Of a stretch of DNA of 64,000 nt, positions 20,682 to 28,443 are shown one piece after another. The stretch comes from Aquitalea palustris (GTDB lineage: Bacteria; Pseudomonadota; Gammaproteobacteria; Burkholderiales; Chromobacteriaceae). A program made the position numbers and the translations under genes. The notes below the pieces were generated by a model. That model saw only the letters and a program-made list of their open reading frames with translations, ran no database searches and had not been told where the DNA came from. The stretch lies in the NCBI RefSeq assembly GCF_003693445.1, contig NZ_RFAR01000043.1, positions 82,587-146,586 of the forward strand, read 5' to 3'. How positions within the stretch are numbered: the stretch's first letter is position 1; every line of letters starts with the position of its first letter.

Positions 20682-21088
20682 CGCGACAGCGGGCGAAACA
20701 ACAACATGCCCAGCAGCATGGCCGCCACAAACCACCAGCCAGCGGGCAGCGCCATGCCGGCCAGTACCAGGCCAGGCCCCGGACAGATGCCAGCCAGTCC
20801 CCACCCGATGCCGAACAGCACGCTGCCCAGCACCAGCCGCAGGGTCAGCCGGCTTTTGTCGGGCAACTGCAGCGGCTCACCCAGCACGGAGTGGGTTTGG
20901 CCTTCGGCCCGGCGAAAAGCAAAAAACGCCACGGCAATGGCGCCAGCCATCACCAGCGCCAGGCTGGGATCCCAGCGGCCAGTCACATCGAGAAAACCCA
21001 GTACCTTGGCTGGGTTACTCATGCCGGACAACAACAGGCCCAAGCCGAATAACAGGCCGGCAATCAGTGCAGACAGTAACTTGGCCAT
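20669..21088 (-). CDS. YeeE/YedE half-size permease, second half (PmpB-like)
   Basis: A 139-residue membrane protein matching one half of the YeeE/YedE (TsuA) thiosulfate transporter fold. It has about four hydrophobic segments and the conserved GWGLAGICPGPGL segment with one of the family's conserved cysteines. ATG at 21088 lies two bases after the stop of the other half, and its end overlaps sulP. Full-length TsuA is about 350 residues; here the fold is supplied by two separate proteins, as in PmpA/PmpB pairs. Confidence 0.88.
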   Translation of the reverse strand: MAKLLSALIAGLLFGLGLLLSGMSNPAKVLGFLDVTGRWDPSLALVMAGAIAVAFFAFRRAEGQTHSVLGEPLQLPDKSRLTLRLVLGSVLFGIGWGLAGICPGPGLVLAGMALPAGWWFVAAMLLGMLLFRPLSRCLP

Positions 21089-21090
21089 GG

Positions 21091-21528
21091 TCAGCCCCAA
21101 CCCAACAGATGACGCATCACAAAGACAGTCAGCCCGGCACTGCCCATGAAGCTGAGCGTGGCCAGCAAGGAGCGCGGCGACAAGCGCGACAGCCCACACA
21201 CCCCGTGGCCACTGGTGCAACCGGCAGCCAGCCGCGTGCCAATGCCCACCAGTACGCCGGCTAGCAACAGCAGCGGCAAGGGCGTAGTCAACTGTGGCAC
21301 AGGCAGAGGACCGATCAATCCACGCCAAGCCAGGGGCGCCGCGATCAGCCCCAGCACGAAGGCCAGCCGCAGCGGCCAGTCGCCGGCCCGGTCCACCAAG
21401 CCACCCAGCATGCCGCTGATGCCGGCAATGCGGCCATTCATCAGCACCAGCCAGCTGGCGGCCAGCCCAATCAGCAGCCCTCCAGCCAGCGAAGCGAACG
21501 GGGTAAAGCTATCCCAGGCTATCTGCAC
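21091..21528 (-). CDS. YeeE/YedE half-size permease, first half (PmpA-like)
   Basis: A 145-residue membrane protein with the other half of the YeeE/YedE fold. The hallmark GCTSGHGVCGLSRLSPRS contains the conserved cysteines that relay thiosulfate or sulfur groups in TsuA. It lies nine bases downstream of the ArsR-type regulator and two bases upstream of its partner, so all three, and sulP, should be cotranscribed. Thiosulfate or sulfane-sulfur import is the likely role. Confidence 0.9.
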   Translation of the reverse strand: MQIAWDSFTPFASLAGGLLIGLAASWLVLMNGRIAGISGMLGGLVDRAGDWPLRLAFVLGLIAAPLAWRGLIGPLPVPQLTTPLPLLLLAGVLVGIGTRLAAGCTSGHGVCGLSRLSPRSLLATLSFMGSAGLTVFVMRHLLGWG

Positions 21529-21537
21529 GCTTTCTCC

Positions 21538-21873
21538 TCAATGTGGTGCGGAAGATCCATCATCCGTACCGTCACCACAAAACACGCCATGCAACGCCGA
21601 CAGCATGATCATGGCCTCGGCGCTGGCGATGCTGTAATAAATCCATTTGCCTTCGCGTCGGGTTGCCACCAGCCCCTCGTTGCGCAGCACGCCCAGCTGC
21701 TGCGACAAGGTGGGCTGGCGGATACCGGTGAGTTTTTCCAGTTCGGAAACCGTCTTCTCACCATCCACCAGCTGGCATAACAGCATCAGCCGGTCTTCGT
21801 TGGCCAGACTCTTCAGCAGGGCGGCAGCCCGGCTGGCGTTATCACGCAATATGCTCAAATCCATTGTCACCAT
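21538..21873 (-). CDS. bigR: BigR-like ArsR family repressor (sulfane-sulfur sensing)
   Basis: A 111-residue winged-helix regulator. The recognition region reads RQPTLSQQLGVLRNEGLV, and cysteines C33 (LLCQL) and C99 (GVFCG) occupy the positions of the redox pair in BigR, SqrR and YgaV, which form a di- or tetrasulfide with hydrogen sulfide or persulfide and release DNA. The usual ArsR metal motif ELCVCDL is absent. An alternative start is the ATG at 21864 (108 residues). It is divergent from the MBL persulfide dioxygenase gene with a perfect palindrome between them. Confidence 0.88.
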   Translation of the reverse strand: MVTMDLSILRDNASRAAALLKSLANEDRLMLLCQLVDGEKTVSELEKLTGIRQPTLSQQLGVLRNEGLVATRREGKWIYYSIASAEAMIMLSALHGVFCGDGTDDGSSAPH

Positions 21874-21940
21874 CCCGACTACCGGCCCGGCCGTTGTGCG
21901 CTATGCAACGCTGGCTGATACCGGCTTATTTTTATAATAT

Positions 21941-21957
21941 ACATTATAGTATAATGT
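21941..21957. promoter_or_regulatory. Palindromic operator between bigR and the MBL gene
   Basis: ACATTATA-G-TATAATGT, a perfect 8+1+8 palindrome in a short AT-rich island of a GC-rich region. Each arm contains TATAAT, one per strand, so a bound dimer would cover the -10 boxes of both divergent promoters. AT-rich palindromes are the known targets of BigR in Xylella and Agrobacterium. Confidence 0.75.
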
Positions 21958-22024
21958 TTCGCAGTGTGCGATAGTGCCAGCCATACCGGCCTATCACCCA
22001 TCCCATCCTGTTGCGGAGTTCACC

Positions 22025-22888
22025 ATGCTGCAGCCACAGCTCGCTTCCTTCTTCGACCCCGGAACCGCCACCATTTCCCATGTGGTGTACGACCAGCCGG
22101 GAGGCCACGCTGCCATCATCGACCCGGTGCTGGACTATGACGCCAAATCCGGACGCATCGCCCACGGATCCGCCGGGCGCGTACTGGATTTTATCCGGCA
22201 GCAGCATCTTAGCCTGCAGTGGATTCTGGAAACCCATGCCCATGCCGATCATCTGTCGGCAGCCGCCTGGCTGCAACAGCAGGCGGGTGGTCGCATGGCC
22301 ATTGGCGAGGGGATTACCCAGGTCCAGCAGCTGTTCAAAGGCGTCTTCAACCTGGGCGAGGACTTCACCTGCGACGGCAGCCAGTTTGATCACCTGTTCG
22401 CAGATGGCGAGGTCTTCCATATCGGCCAGCTCACGGCTAGGGCTGTGTTCGTACCCGGCCATACTCCGGCCGACATGGCCTACCAGATCGGTGACATGGT
22501 GTTTGTCGGTGACACCCTGTTCATGCCGGATGTCGGCAGCGCCCGCTGCGACTTTCCCGGCGGCGATGCTGCCATGCTCTATCAATCGGTGCAAAAATTG
22601 CTGACGCTGCCGGATGACACCCGCCTGTTGATGTGCCACGACTATCCGCCACAGCCACGCCCCATCGCCTGGCAAAGCACGGTAGCCGAGCAGAAACAGC
22701 ACAATATCCACCTGCATGCGGGCATCAGCCAAAGCGAATTTGTCGCCTTGCGTCAGGCACGCGATGCCACGCTGGACATGCCACAGCTGATCTTGCCGGC
22801 CATCCAGGTCAACATCCGCGCCGGACAGTTGCCCGCAGCAGAAAACAATGGCGTGCGTTACCTGAAAATACCGCTGGATATGCTGTAG
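22025..22888 (+). CDS. blh: Persulfide dioxygenase-type MBL-fold protein (Blh/ETHE1-like)
   Basis: A 287-residue metallo-beta-lactamase-fold protein. Metal motif THAHADH (H71, H73, D75, H76), VPGHTPADM (H146) and GDTLFMPDVGSARCDFPGGD match the beta-lactamase-like hydrolase Blh and persulfide dioxygenases, which oxidise glutathione persulfide to sulfite using iron. ATG at 22025 was preferred: GGAG lies seven bases upstream, whereas the in-frame ATG at 21974 lies next to the operator and adds 17 unconserved residues. Divergent from bigR, its likely repressor. Confidence 0.92.
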   Translation: MLQPQLASFFDPGTATISHVVYDQPGGHAAIIDPVLDYDAKSGRIAHGSAGRVLDFIRQQHLSLQWILETHAHADHLSAAAWLQQQAGGRMAIGEGITQVQQLFKGVFNLGEDFTCDGSQFDHLFADGEVFHIGQLTARAVFVPGHTPADMAYQIGDMVFVGDTLFMPDVGSARCDFPGGDAAMLYQSVQKLLTLPDDTRLLMCHDYPPQPRPIAWQSTVAEQKQHNIHLHAGISQSEFVALRQARDATLDMPQLILPAIQVNIRAGQLPAAENNGVRYLKIPLDML

Positions 22889-22921
22889 ACTCGAACAAGT
22901 GTTTAAGCCCCGGTCATCCGC

Positions 22922-23914
22922 ATGAGCTGGTCTGCCCTTCCCGCCGCACCACCGAGTCTGCTTGATAGCCAGGGCCAGCCACAGCATGGCCGCTACCAGG
23001 GCTGCATCGCCCAGCTCGACTGGCTAGCCCTGCCGATGACGCGCTGGCAGCGGCTGCTGCGGCCACTGCGCCATAAGCGCTGGCAATATCTGGCACTGAC
23101 ACATACCGATTACGTTATCGGCCTGGCCGTAGTGGATGTGGGCTGGACCGCAGCGGCCTTTGCCTATCTGTTTGACCGTCGCCAGGGCCGTATCCTGGCC
23201 GATGTCGCCGCCGACAGTTTTCCCCAGCATGGTGCACAGCTCGCCGACCAGCCATTTGCCGACGCCCGCTTTGCCGGCAGGGAATTGACCGTGCGCTTTG
23301 AGCGTCAAGGCAGCCGCCTGGCGGTGGAAGTCAGCTCACCCCAGTTGCGGCTGGCCGCTCACGTCGGGCTCGACCCGATGCCACCGGTGCTGGCAGCCAT
23401 TGGCCCGGCCAACTGGCTGGCCCACTCCACCCACAAATCCACCGCACTGGCGGTCAGTGGCTTTGCCGATTGCCAGGGACAGCGCTTTTCGCTGGATGGT
23501 GCCGTCGCCAGCCTGGATTATTCCAATGGCCTGCTGGCGCGCCGTACCGATTGGCGCTGGGCCAGCGCCCACAGCAGCGGGCTGGGCTTCAATCTGCAAC
23601 AGGGATATATGGGGGAAGCAGAAAATGCCTGCTGGCTACAGGGCAAGCTATACCCGCTGTCTGCAGTTGAATTCACATTCGATCCGCAACAGCCGCTACA
23701 ACCCTGGCAACTGCGCAGCCGCGACGGTTTGCTGGAATTGCAATTCAGCCCGGAAGGCATGCGGGCAAAAAATCAGAACCTTCTGATCGCCAGTAGCCGT
23801 TATATTCAAGCCATAGGCCGTTTCGACGGTTATCTGACTGATCCACTCAGCGGTACGCGCCATGTGGTGCAGGCACTGAGCGGCGTCACCGAAGACCATT
23901 ACGCACGTTGGTAA
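22922..23914 (+). CDS. DUF2804 family protein
   Basis: A 330-residue protein without signal peptide that resembles the DUF2804 family of large lipocalin-like beta proteins: DYVIGLAVVDVGWTAAAFAYLFDR, TDWRWASAHSSGLGFNLQQG and a C-terminal IGRFDGYLTDPLSG block are recognisable. The biochemical function is unknown. It starts 33 bases after the MBL gene and ends four bases before the GNAT gene, so it may belong to the same transcript, but a link to sulfur metabolism is not otherwise supported. Confidence 0.78.
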   Translation: MSWSALPAAPPSLLDSQGQPQHGRYQGCIAQLDWLALPMTRWQRLLRPLRHKRWQYLALTHTDYVIGLAVVDVGWTAAAFAYLFDRRQGRILADVAADSFPQHGAQLADQPFADARFAGRELTVRFERQGSRLAVEVSSPQLRLAAHVGLDPMPPVLAAIGPANWLAHSTHKSTALAVSGFADCQGQRFSLDGAVASLDYSNGLLARRTDWRWASAHSSGLGFNLQQGYMGEAENACWLQGKLYPLSAVEFTFDPQQPLQPWQLRSRDGLLELQFSPEGMRAKNQNLLIASSRYIQAIGRFDGYLTDPLSGTRHVVQALSGVTEDHYARW

Positions 23915-23918
23915 CACC

Positions 23919-24365
23919 ATGACCATCATTATCCGGCCGGCTAACTACCAGGATGTACCGGCCCTGACCGCACTCACCGCCGAGATGGGCTACCCCTCCG
24001 GGGTGGAAGCCCTGGGCAACCGGCTGACCATGCTGCTGGGCAGCCCTGATCTGCACCAGCTGTGGGTGGCGGAAATCGAAGGCGAAGTGGCCGGCTGGCT
24101 GCATGCTTTCTGGCGGCCGCTGCTGGAAGCACCAGCGGCAGTGGAAATCGGCGGGCTGGCGGTGGGCCTGCGCTGGCGACGACGCGGTGCCGGCCGCGCC
24201 CTGGTCCATGTGGCCGAACGCTGGGCACTGGCCAAGGGTGCGACCACGGTCACGCTGCGTTCCACCATCCACCGCGAAGAAGCGCCGGATTTCTACCAGA
24301 ATCAGGGCTACCAGCTGAGCAATGCCCAGAAAACCTTCCGCAAGCAACTGGACGACAACCGCTAG
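23919..24365 (+). CDS. GNAT family N-acetyltransferase
   Basis: A 148-residue acetyl-CoA-dependent acyltransferase of the GNAT fold. The acetyl-CoA binding motif A is LAVGLRWRRRGAGRALVHVAE, and the C-terminal DFYQNQGYQL is the usual motif B end. Substrate unknown. Four bases downstream of the DUF2804 gene and probably cotranscribed. The following 265-bp gap holds a 9-bp GC-rich inverted repeat (24387-24395 and 24403-24411) without a T tract. Confidence 0.88.
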   Translation: MTIIIRPANYQDVPALTALTAEMGYPSGVEALGNRLTMLLGSPDLHQLWVAEIEGEVAGWLHAFWRPLLEAPAAVEIGGLAVGLRWRRRGAGRALVHVAERWALAKGATTVTLRSTIHREEAPDFYQNQGYQLSNAQKTFRKQLDDNR

Positions 24366-24630
24366 CAGGCCCCGGCACCAACCCCACCTGGCCGGCCGCC
24401 GTCCGGCCAGGCTCTCCCGGCAGGCGCGGGAAAAACCCTTTGCAAATCAGGACAAGCAGGCCCGATACCGCAGGGCAACAAAGTTGGCTTTCCCGCCTGA
24501 ATCTGGTCTACCATAGCCCCGCTGTCGAGCCGGGTGCCATGGCGAAATACCCCCTCTTCGTCACTAACTAGTGTTAGCATGGCGCCCCGATTAGAGCACT
24601 CAATCTAACCTCAGCCAGGAGATTACGCGC

Positions 24631-25212
24631 ATGGGTGTGCTGAATACCATTCTCGAGCACAATCGGAGCTTCGTCGAAAACCGCGAATACGAGCAATTCA
24701 AAACCGACAAATTCCCCGATAAAGGCCTTGCCGTCCTCGCCTGCATGGATGCCCGCCTGGTCGAGCTGCTGCCCAAGGCCATGGGTCTGAAAAACGGCGA
24801 TGCCAAGCTGATCAAGAACGCTGGCGCGCTGATCACCCATCCCTGGGGTTCGGTCATGCGCTCGCTGATTGTGGCGGTCTACGAACTGCGCGCCGAAGAA
24901 ATCTGCGTGGTAGCCCACCGTGATTGCGGCATGCGCGCCATCGATCCCAACAAAATCCTGACCCACGCCACCGAACGGGGCATCAGCGAAGACACCATCC
25001 ACACCCTGCGCAATGCCGGCATTGATCTGGACAACTGGCTCAAGGGCTTTGACAACGTGTCCGACAGCGTGCGCCACAGCGTGCAGACCATCCGCAACCA
25101 CCCGCTGATGCCCAAGGACATTCCCATCCACGGCATGGTGATTCATCCGTCCACCGGCCGGCTGGAACTGATCATCGACGGCTACACCGGCAAACCACCC
25201 GTACAGGAATGA
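24631..25212 (+). CDS. Beta-class carbonic anhydrase
   Basis: A 193-residue beta-carbonic anhydrase interconverting carbon dioxide and bicarbonate. Zinc ligands C38, H96 and C99 (CMDARL and VVAHRDCGM) and the catalytic dyad D40/R42 are all present. The CMDARL form and the short length place it with the smaller beta-CA-like clade rather than E. coli Can. A good ribosome site (CCAGGAG) lies nine bases before the ATG. The stop overlaps the nadD start by four bases, so the two are coupled. Confidence 0.93.
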   Translation: MGVLNTILEHNRSFVENREYEQFKTDKFPDKGLAVLACMDARLVELLPKAMGLKNGDAKLIKNAGALITHPWGSVMRSLIVAVYELRAEEICVVAHRDCGMRAIDPNKILTHATERGISEDTIHTLRNAGIDLDNWLKGFDNVSDSVRHSVQTIRNHPLMPKDIPIHGMVIHPSTGRLELIIDGYTGKPPVQE

Positions 25213-25853
25213 CGCAAGCGGCTGCGCTGGGACTGTTTGGCGGCACTTTCGATCCCATCCACGCCGCCCACCTGCGCATGGCGCAGGCTTTTCGCCAGGA
25301 ATTGCGGCTGGACGAAGTGCGGCTGATCCCTGCCGGCCAGCCCTACCACCGCCAGCACGGTCCCCATGCCAGCCCGCAACAAAGGCTGGAGATGGCGCAA
25401 CTGGCCAGCCACGGCCTGCCCGGTCTCACGGTCGACCCACGCGAAGTACTGCGCGACAAGCCGGCCTATACCATCGACACCCTGCAGGAAATCCGCGCCG
25501 AAATCGGCCCCGACCCAGCACTATGGTGGCTGATCGGTGGTGACTCGCTGGCCAGCCTGCATACCTGGCGGCGCTGGGAGCAATTATTCGAGCTGGCCAA
25601 CATCGCCGTGGCACTGCGCCCCGGCTTCGATGCCGCCCGGCTTCCCGCCGCCGTGCGCACACAATGGCAGGCGCGCCAAGTCACTGATTTTTCAAATGGC
25701 GCGCCTTCCGGTACAATGCGCCCCCTGGCCCTGCCACCGCTGGATGTCTCGGCCACCGTGATACGCCACCGTTTGCAAAGCGGCGCCAGCGTCGAGCATC
25801 TGCTCTGCGCGCCGGTACTGGACTATATTCGCCAGCACCGGCTATATCTCTGA
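25209..25853 (+). CDS. nadD: Nicotinate-nucleotide adenylyltransferase
   Basis: A 214-residue enzyme converting nicotinate mononucleotide and ATP to deamido-NAD. The nucleotidyl transferase signature GLFGGTFDPIHAAHL is at the N-terminus, and DVSATVIRHRL is the C-terminal family motif corresponding to ISSTxIR. Overlaps the carbonic anhydrase stop and is followed by rsfS and rlmH, the standard order in many proteobacteria. The 214-bp gap to rsfS has two tandem short hairpins, one with 9-bp arms and a 3-nt loop at 25979-25999. Confidence 0.95.
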   Translation: MTQAAALGLFGGTFDPIHAAHLRMAQAFRQELRLDEVRLIPAGQPYHRQHGPHASPQQRLEMAQLASHGLPGLTVDPREVLRDKPAYTIDTLQEIRAEIGPDPALWWLIGGDSLASLHTWRRWEQLFELANIAVALRPGFDAARLPAAVRTQWQARQVTDFSNGAPSGTMRPLALPPLDVSATVIRHRLQSGASVEHLLCAPVLDYIRQHRLYL

Positions 25854-26067
25854 AGCAAGAAGCCGTTCCACGCCTGCCTGCCACACATCGCTGCGCCGGT
25901 AGCACACAACGGTTTTCCAGTGCCGGCACTTGAATTGCCGGCCGGGCCGCCCGCCCCTGGTCGCGGCCCCTGCCCGTTTTTGCCGCAGGTTGCGGCAAAC
26001 GATCTTTACCTGATACCTCTGGCCGCCATGCTGCCGCCACGTATCACCACCGACATCAAAGGACATC

Positions 26068-26439
26068 ATGGAAGTTCAAGACATTGCCAAACTGGCACTT
26101 ACCGCCCTGGAAGACATCAAGGGCAAAGACATCATCGAAATGGACACTTCCGCGCTGACATCGCTGTTTCAGCGCATGATCGTGGCCACCGGCGACTCCA
26201 ATCGCCAGGTCAAGGCACTGGCCAACAACGTGGCAGTGACCCTGAAGGAAGCCGGCGTTGATCTGGTTGGCACCGAAGGCCACGAAAGCGGCGAATGGGT
26301 GCTGGTAGATGCTGGTGACGTGGTCGTCCACGTCATGCTGCCGGCGGTACGCGACTACTACGACCTGGAACAACTGTGGGGCGGCCAGAAGCCGAGCTTT
26401 ACCCCGGTTGGCGGTCGTCCGTGGCAAGCCAATACCTGA
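26068..26439 (+). CDS. rsfS: Ribosome silencing factor
   Basis: A 123-residue RsfS/Iojap protein which binds ribosomal protein uL14 and blocks subunit joining when nutrients are scarce. Family features: LEDIKGKDIIEMD, VATGDSNRQVKALA, GEWVLVDAGDVVVHVMLP and the C-terminal YDLEQLWGG. Follows nadD and precedes rlmH, as usual. A GC-rich hairpin with perfect 10-bp arms (26464-26473 and 26488-26497) lies in the gap after it. Confidence 0.97.
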   Translation: MEVQDIAKLALTALEDIKGKDIIEMDTSALTSLFQRMIVATGDSNRQVKALANNVAVTLKEAGVDLVGTEGHESGEWVLVDAGDVVVHVMLPAVRDYYDLEQLWGGQKPSFTPVGGRPWQANT

Positions 26440-26566
26440 TACGCCGTCCAGGCTGCATCAGGCGCGGCAGACGAGCGGCACCCGCCCCGTCTGCCGCCAT
26501 CCTCCGTATTTCCCCATCGCAGGCAGCGTCATGCCCCTGCTGCCTACTGCGCGCTGAAGCATTGCC

Positions 26567-27037
26567 ATGAAAATCACCATTCTTGCCGTCGGCACCAAGA
26601 TGCCGCGCTGGGTCGACGAAGCGTATAACGACTACGCCAAACGCTTTGGCCGCGACATCAGCCTGGAACTCAAAGAAATCAAACCGGAAAAACGCGGCGG
26701 TGGCGTCACGGCGGAAAAAGGCATTGCTGCCGAGCACGATAGGCTGCTGGCCGCCATCCCGGCCCGCTGCAAGCTGGTGGTGATGGATGAGCGCGGCCAG
26801 AACTGGACTTCGGTGCGGCTGGCTGCCGGGCTGAAAGAATGGATGGCGGGTGGCGATGATGTGTGCTTTATCATTGGCGGGGCCGACGGCCTGTCCGCCG
26901 AACTCAAGCAGCGCGCCGACGTGCTGTTGCAATTATCCGCCATGACGCTGCCGCACGGCATGGTGCGGGTGATGCTGGGCGAGCAGATCTACCGCGCCTA
27001 CTCCATCCTCAACAACCACCCCTACCACCGCGAATAA
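26567..27037 (+). CDS. rlmH: 23S rRNA pseudouridine-1915 N3-methyltransferase
   Basis: A 156-residue SPOUT methyltransferase modifying pseudouridine 1915 of 23S rRNA. MKITILAVGTKMPRWV at the start, FIIGGADGLS in the trefoil-knot SAM site and the invariant C-terminus LNNHPYHRE are all present, at exactly the family length. Last gene of the nadD-rsfS-rlmH group. A 66-bp palindromic element begins five bases after its stop. Confidence 0.98.
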   Translation: MKITILAVGTKMPRWVDEAYNDYAKRFGRDISLELKEIKPEKRGGGVTAEKGIAAEHDRLLAAIPARCKLVVMDERGQNWTSVRLAAGLKEWMAGGDDVCFIIGGADGLSAELKQRADVLLQLSAMTLPHGMVRVMLGEQIYRAYSILNNHPYHRE

Positions 27038-27042
27038 GACCC

Positions 27043-27108
27043 GCAAACAAAACCCGCGCTCCCGGGTTGTGCCACCCTGGCCCGGGTTCTCCGCAAGGTT
27101 TTGTTAGC
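27043..27108. repeat. 66-bp palindromic element, copy 1
   Basis: Arms GCAAACAAAACC (27043-27054) and GGTTTTGTTAGC (27097-27108), complementary at 11 of 12 positions, enclose an inner CCCGGG/CCCGGG pair. A second element with the same arms is at 28245-28309. It begins just after the rlmH stop and may serve as a two-way terminator. Confidence 0.6.
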
Positions 27109-27134
27109 GCTTCCAGGTCTCTTGTCTGCCGCAC

Positions 27135-27584
27135 TCAGCTGAGCGGCAACACCACGAACTCGCCATCCAGCCGGCCCGCCTGCTGTCCGGCGCACTCCAG
27201 GCGCACTGCCAGCGTCAGCCGTGCCATGCGTCCCTTGGCCAAGGCAGCCGCCATGCGCTGCCAGGCCGTGTCTGCCAACGGCAGGGTGTGGGCGGTGAAC
27301 GCGCCGTGCATGGCTTTCTGGTAATCCATCTGGCTGCGCCGCACCATCACCTGGCCGCGCAGCCCCAGCGCCTGCAATTTGCGGTACACCAGCAGCCAGC
27401 CGGCCAGCGTGGCCACGGCTGCCGCGCTGCCACCAAACACCGTGGCACAGTGATTGATATTCGGCTCCAGCGGCGCGGCCAGCGTGATCGCATCCTCCTC
27501 GGCATGACATACTTTCACCGCCATCGCCTGCGCCAGCGGGATGGCCTGATACAGATACTGTTCGATATCCTGGTAGTCCTGCAC
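27135..27584 (-). CDS. YiiD C-terminal-domain thioesterase
   Basis: A 149-residue hot-dog-fold protein of the YiiD_C thioesterase group: FGGSAAAVATLAGWLL, the VRRSQMDYQKAM segment and a final GEFVVLPLS. The GTG at 27584 was chosen because AGGAAAGGA lies six bases upstream and conservation begins there; the frame can be extended 24 codons without a ribosome site. E. coli YiiD has a GNAT domain fused before this one, missing here. Substrate unknown. Divergent from the ycnI-like gene. Confidence 0.82.
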   Translation of the reverse strand: MQDYQDIEQYLYQAIPLAQAMAVKVCHAEEDAITLAAPLEPNINHCATVFGGSAAAVATLAGWLLVYRKLQALGLRGQVMVRRSQMDYQKAMHGAFTAHTLPLADTAWQRMAAALAKGRMARLTLAVRLECAGQQAGRLDGEFVVLPLS

Positions 27585-27730
27585 GGCAATTCCTTTCCTG
27601 CAAACAAGCCCCAGCATGCCACAGCCGGCCAGAACAGGCAGCAGTGGCTGCGACAAGATGCCGCAGGGCCGGCATCCGCATTTCCCTTACAATCCGCCGC
27701 ACATCATCCCTCTGCCCCATGCCAGACATC

Positions 27731-28240
27731 ATGAAAAAACTCGCTGCCCTCGCCCTGCTGCTGTCCACCGCTGCCCAAGCCCACGTCACCCTGGAAACCA
27801 CCAGCGCGGCCAGCGGCAGCTATTACAAGGCCGTACTGAAAGTGGGCCATGGCTGCGCTGGTAGCCCCACCACCGGCATCAGCGTGGAACTGCCGGAAGG
27901 CGCGCAGCTGGCGCGCCCCATGCCCAAGGCCGGCTGGCAGGTGCAAGTGAGCAAGAGCGCAGTGAAGCCCTTTGACAACCACGGTAGCGTGGTGAAGGAA
28001 GATGTCAGCCGCATCAGCTGGACGGGTGGCAATCTGCCGGGCGATTTTTACGATGAATTCGTGTTCCAGACGCGCATTGCCGCCCAGCCGGGCAAGCTGT
28101 ATTTCAAGGTGACGCAGCAATGTGCCCAGGGCAGCAACAACTGGGTGGAGATTCCGGCGGATGGCCAGGATGCGCACAGCCTGAAATTCCCTGCCGCCGT
28201 GTTGCAGGTGACCGAGCCAGGTCAGGCACACCAGCACTAA
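27731..28240 (+). CDS. YcnI-like copper-binding periplasmic protein (DUF1775)
   Basis: A 169-residue secreted protein of the DUF1775/YcnI family. The signal peptide MKKLAALALLLSTAAQA would be removed just before His, giving the mature N-terminus HVTLE; in Bacillus YcnI this histidine, with a nearby Glu and a Trp, binds Cu(II). E and W candidates are present. An in-frame ATG four codons upstream (27719) is an alternative start. DUF1775 proteins usually sit beside CopC/CopD or PCuAC genes; none is in this window, so it may act alone. The C-terminal HQH could also bind metal. Confidence 0.88.
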   Translation: MKKLAALALLLSTAAQAHVTLETTSAASGSYYKAVLKVGHGCAGSPTTGISVELPEGAQLARPMPKAGWQVQVSKSAVKPFDNHGSVVKEDVSRISWTGGNLPGDFYDEFVFQTRIAAQPGKLYFKVTQQCAQGSNNWVEIPADGQDAHSLKFPAAVLQVTEPGQAHQH

Positions 28241-28244
28241 GAGG

Positions 28245-28309
28245 GCTAACAAAATAGCGTAGCGTCTCTGGGCAAAGAGGCGCAAGGCAGCAGCAGGTTT
28301 TTTGTTAGC
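28245..28309. repeat. 65-bp palindromic element, copy 2
   Basis: Perfect 10-bp arms GCTAACAAAA (28245-28254) and TTTTGTTAGC (28300-28309), with an inner hairpin GCGTCTCT/AGAGGCGC. Same arms and nearly the same length as the element at 27043-27108, but a different interior. Starts four bases after the ycnI-like stop codon. Confidence 0.6.
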
Positions 28310-28347
28310 GGCACTAAGCGCCAACGCGCTACCGGCAACAAATGAAC

Positions 28348-28378
28348 AGCCCCTTGCAGCATGACGATGCAAGGGGCT
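28348..28378 (-). terminator. Hairpin terminator after ahpF
   Basis: Perfect 11-bp arms AGCCCCTTGCA (28348-28358) and TGCAAGGGGCT (28368-28378), loop of nine. On the minus strand it is followed by GTTCATTTGTTG, a moderately T-rich tail, about 65 bases after the ahpF stop. Confidence 0.65.
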
Positions 28379-28443
28379 GCTGCTATGTGGCCCGTGCCGC
28401 TGCGACAAATAAACCAGGCAGCTGCAGGGCGCTACTGACGGCC

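Noticed and set aside
24387..24411. GC-rich 9-bp hairpin after the GNAT gene as a terminator.
   Set aside because: No T tract on either strand; kept only as a note.
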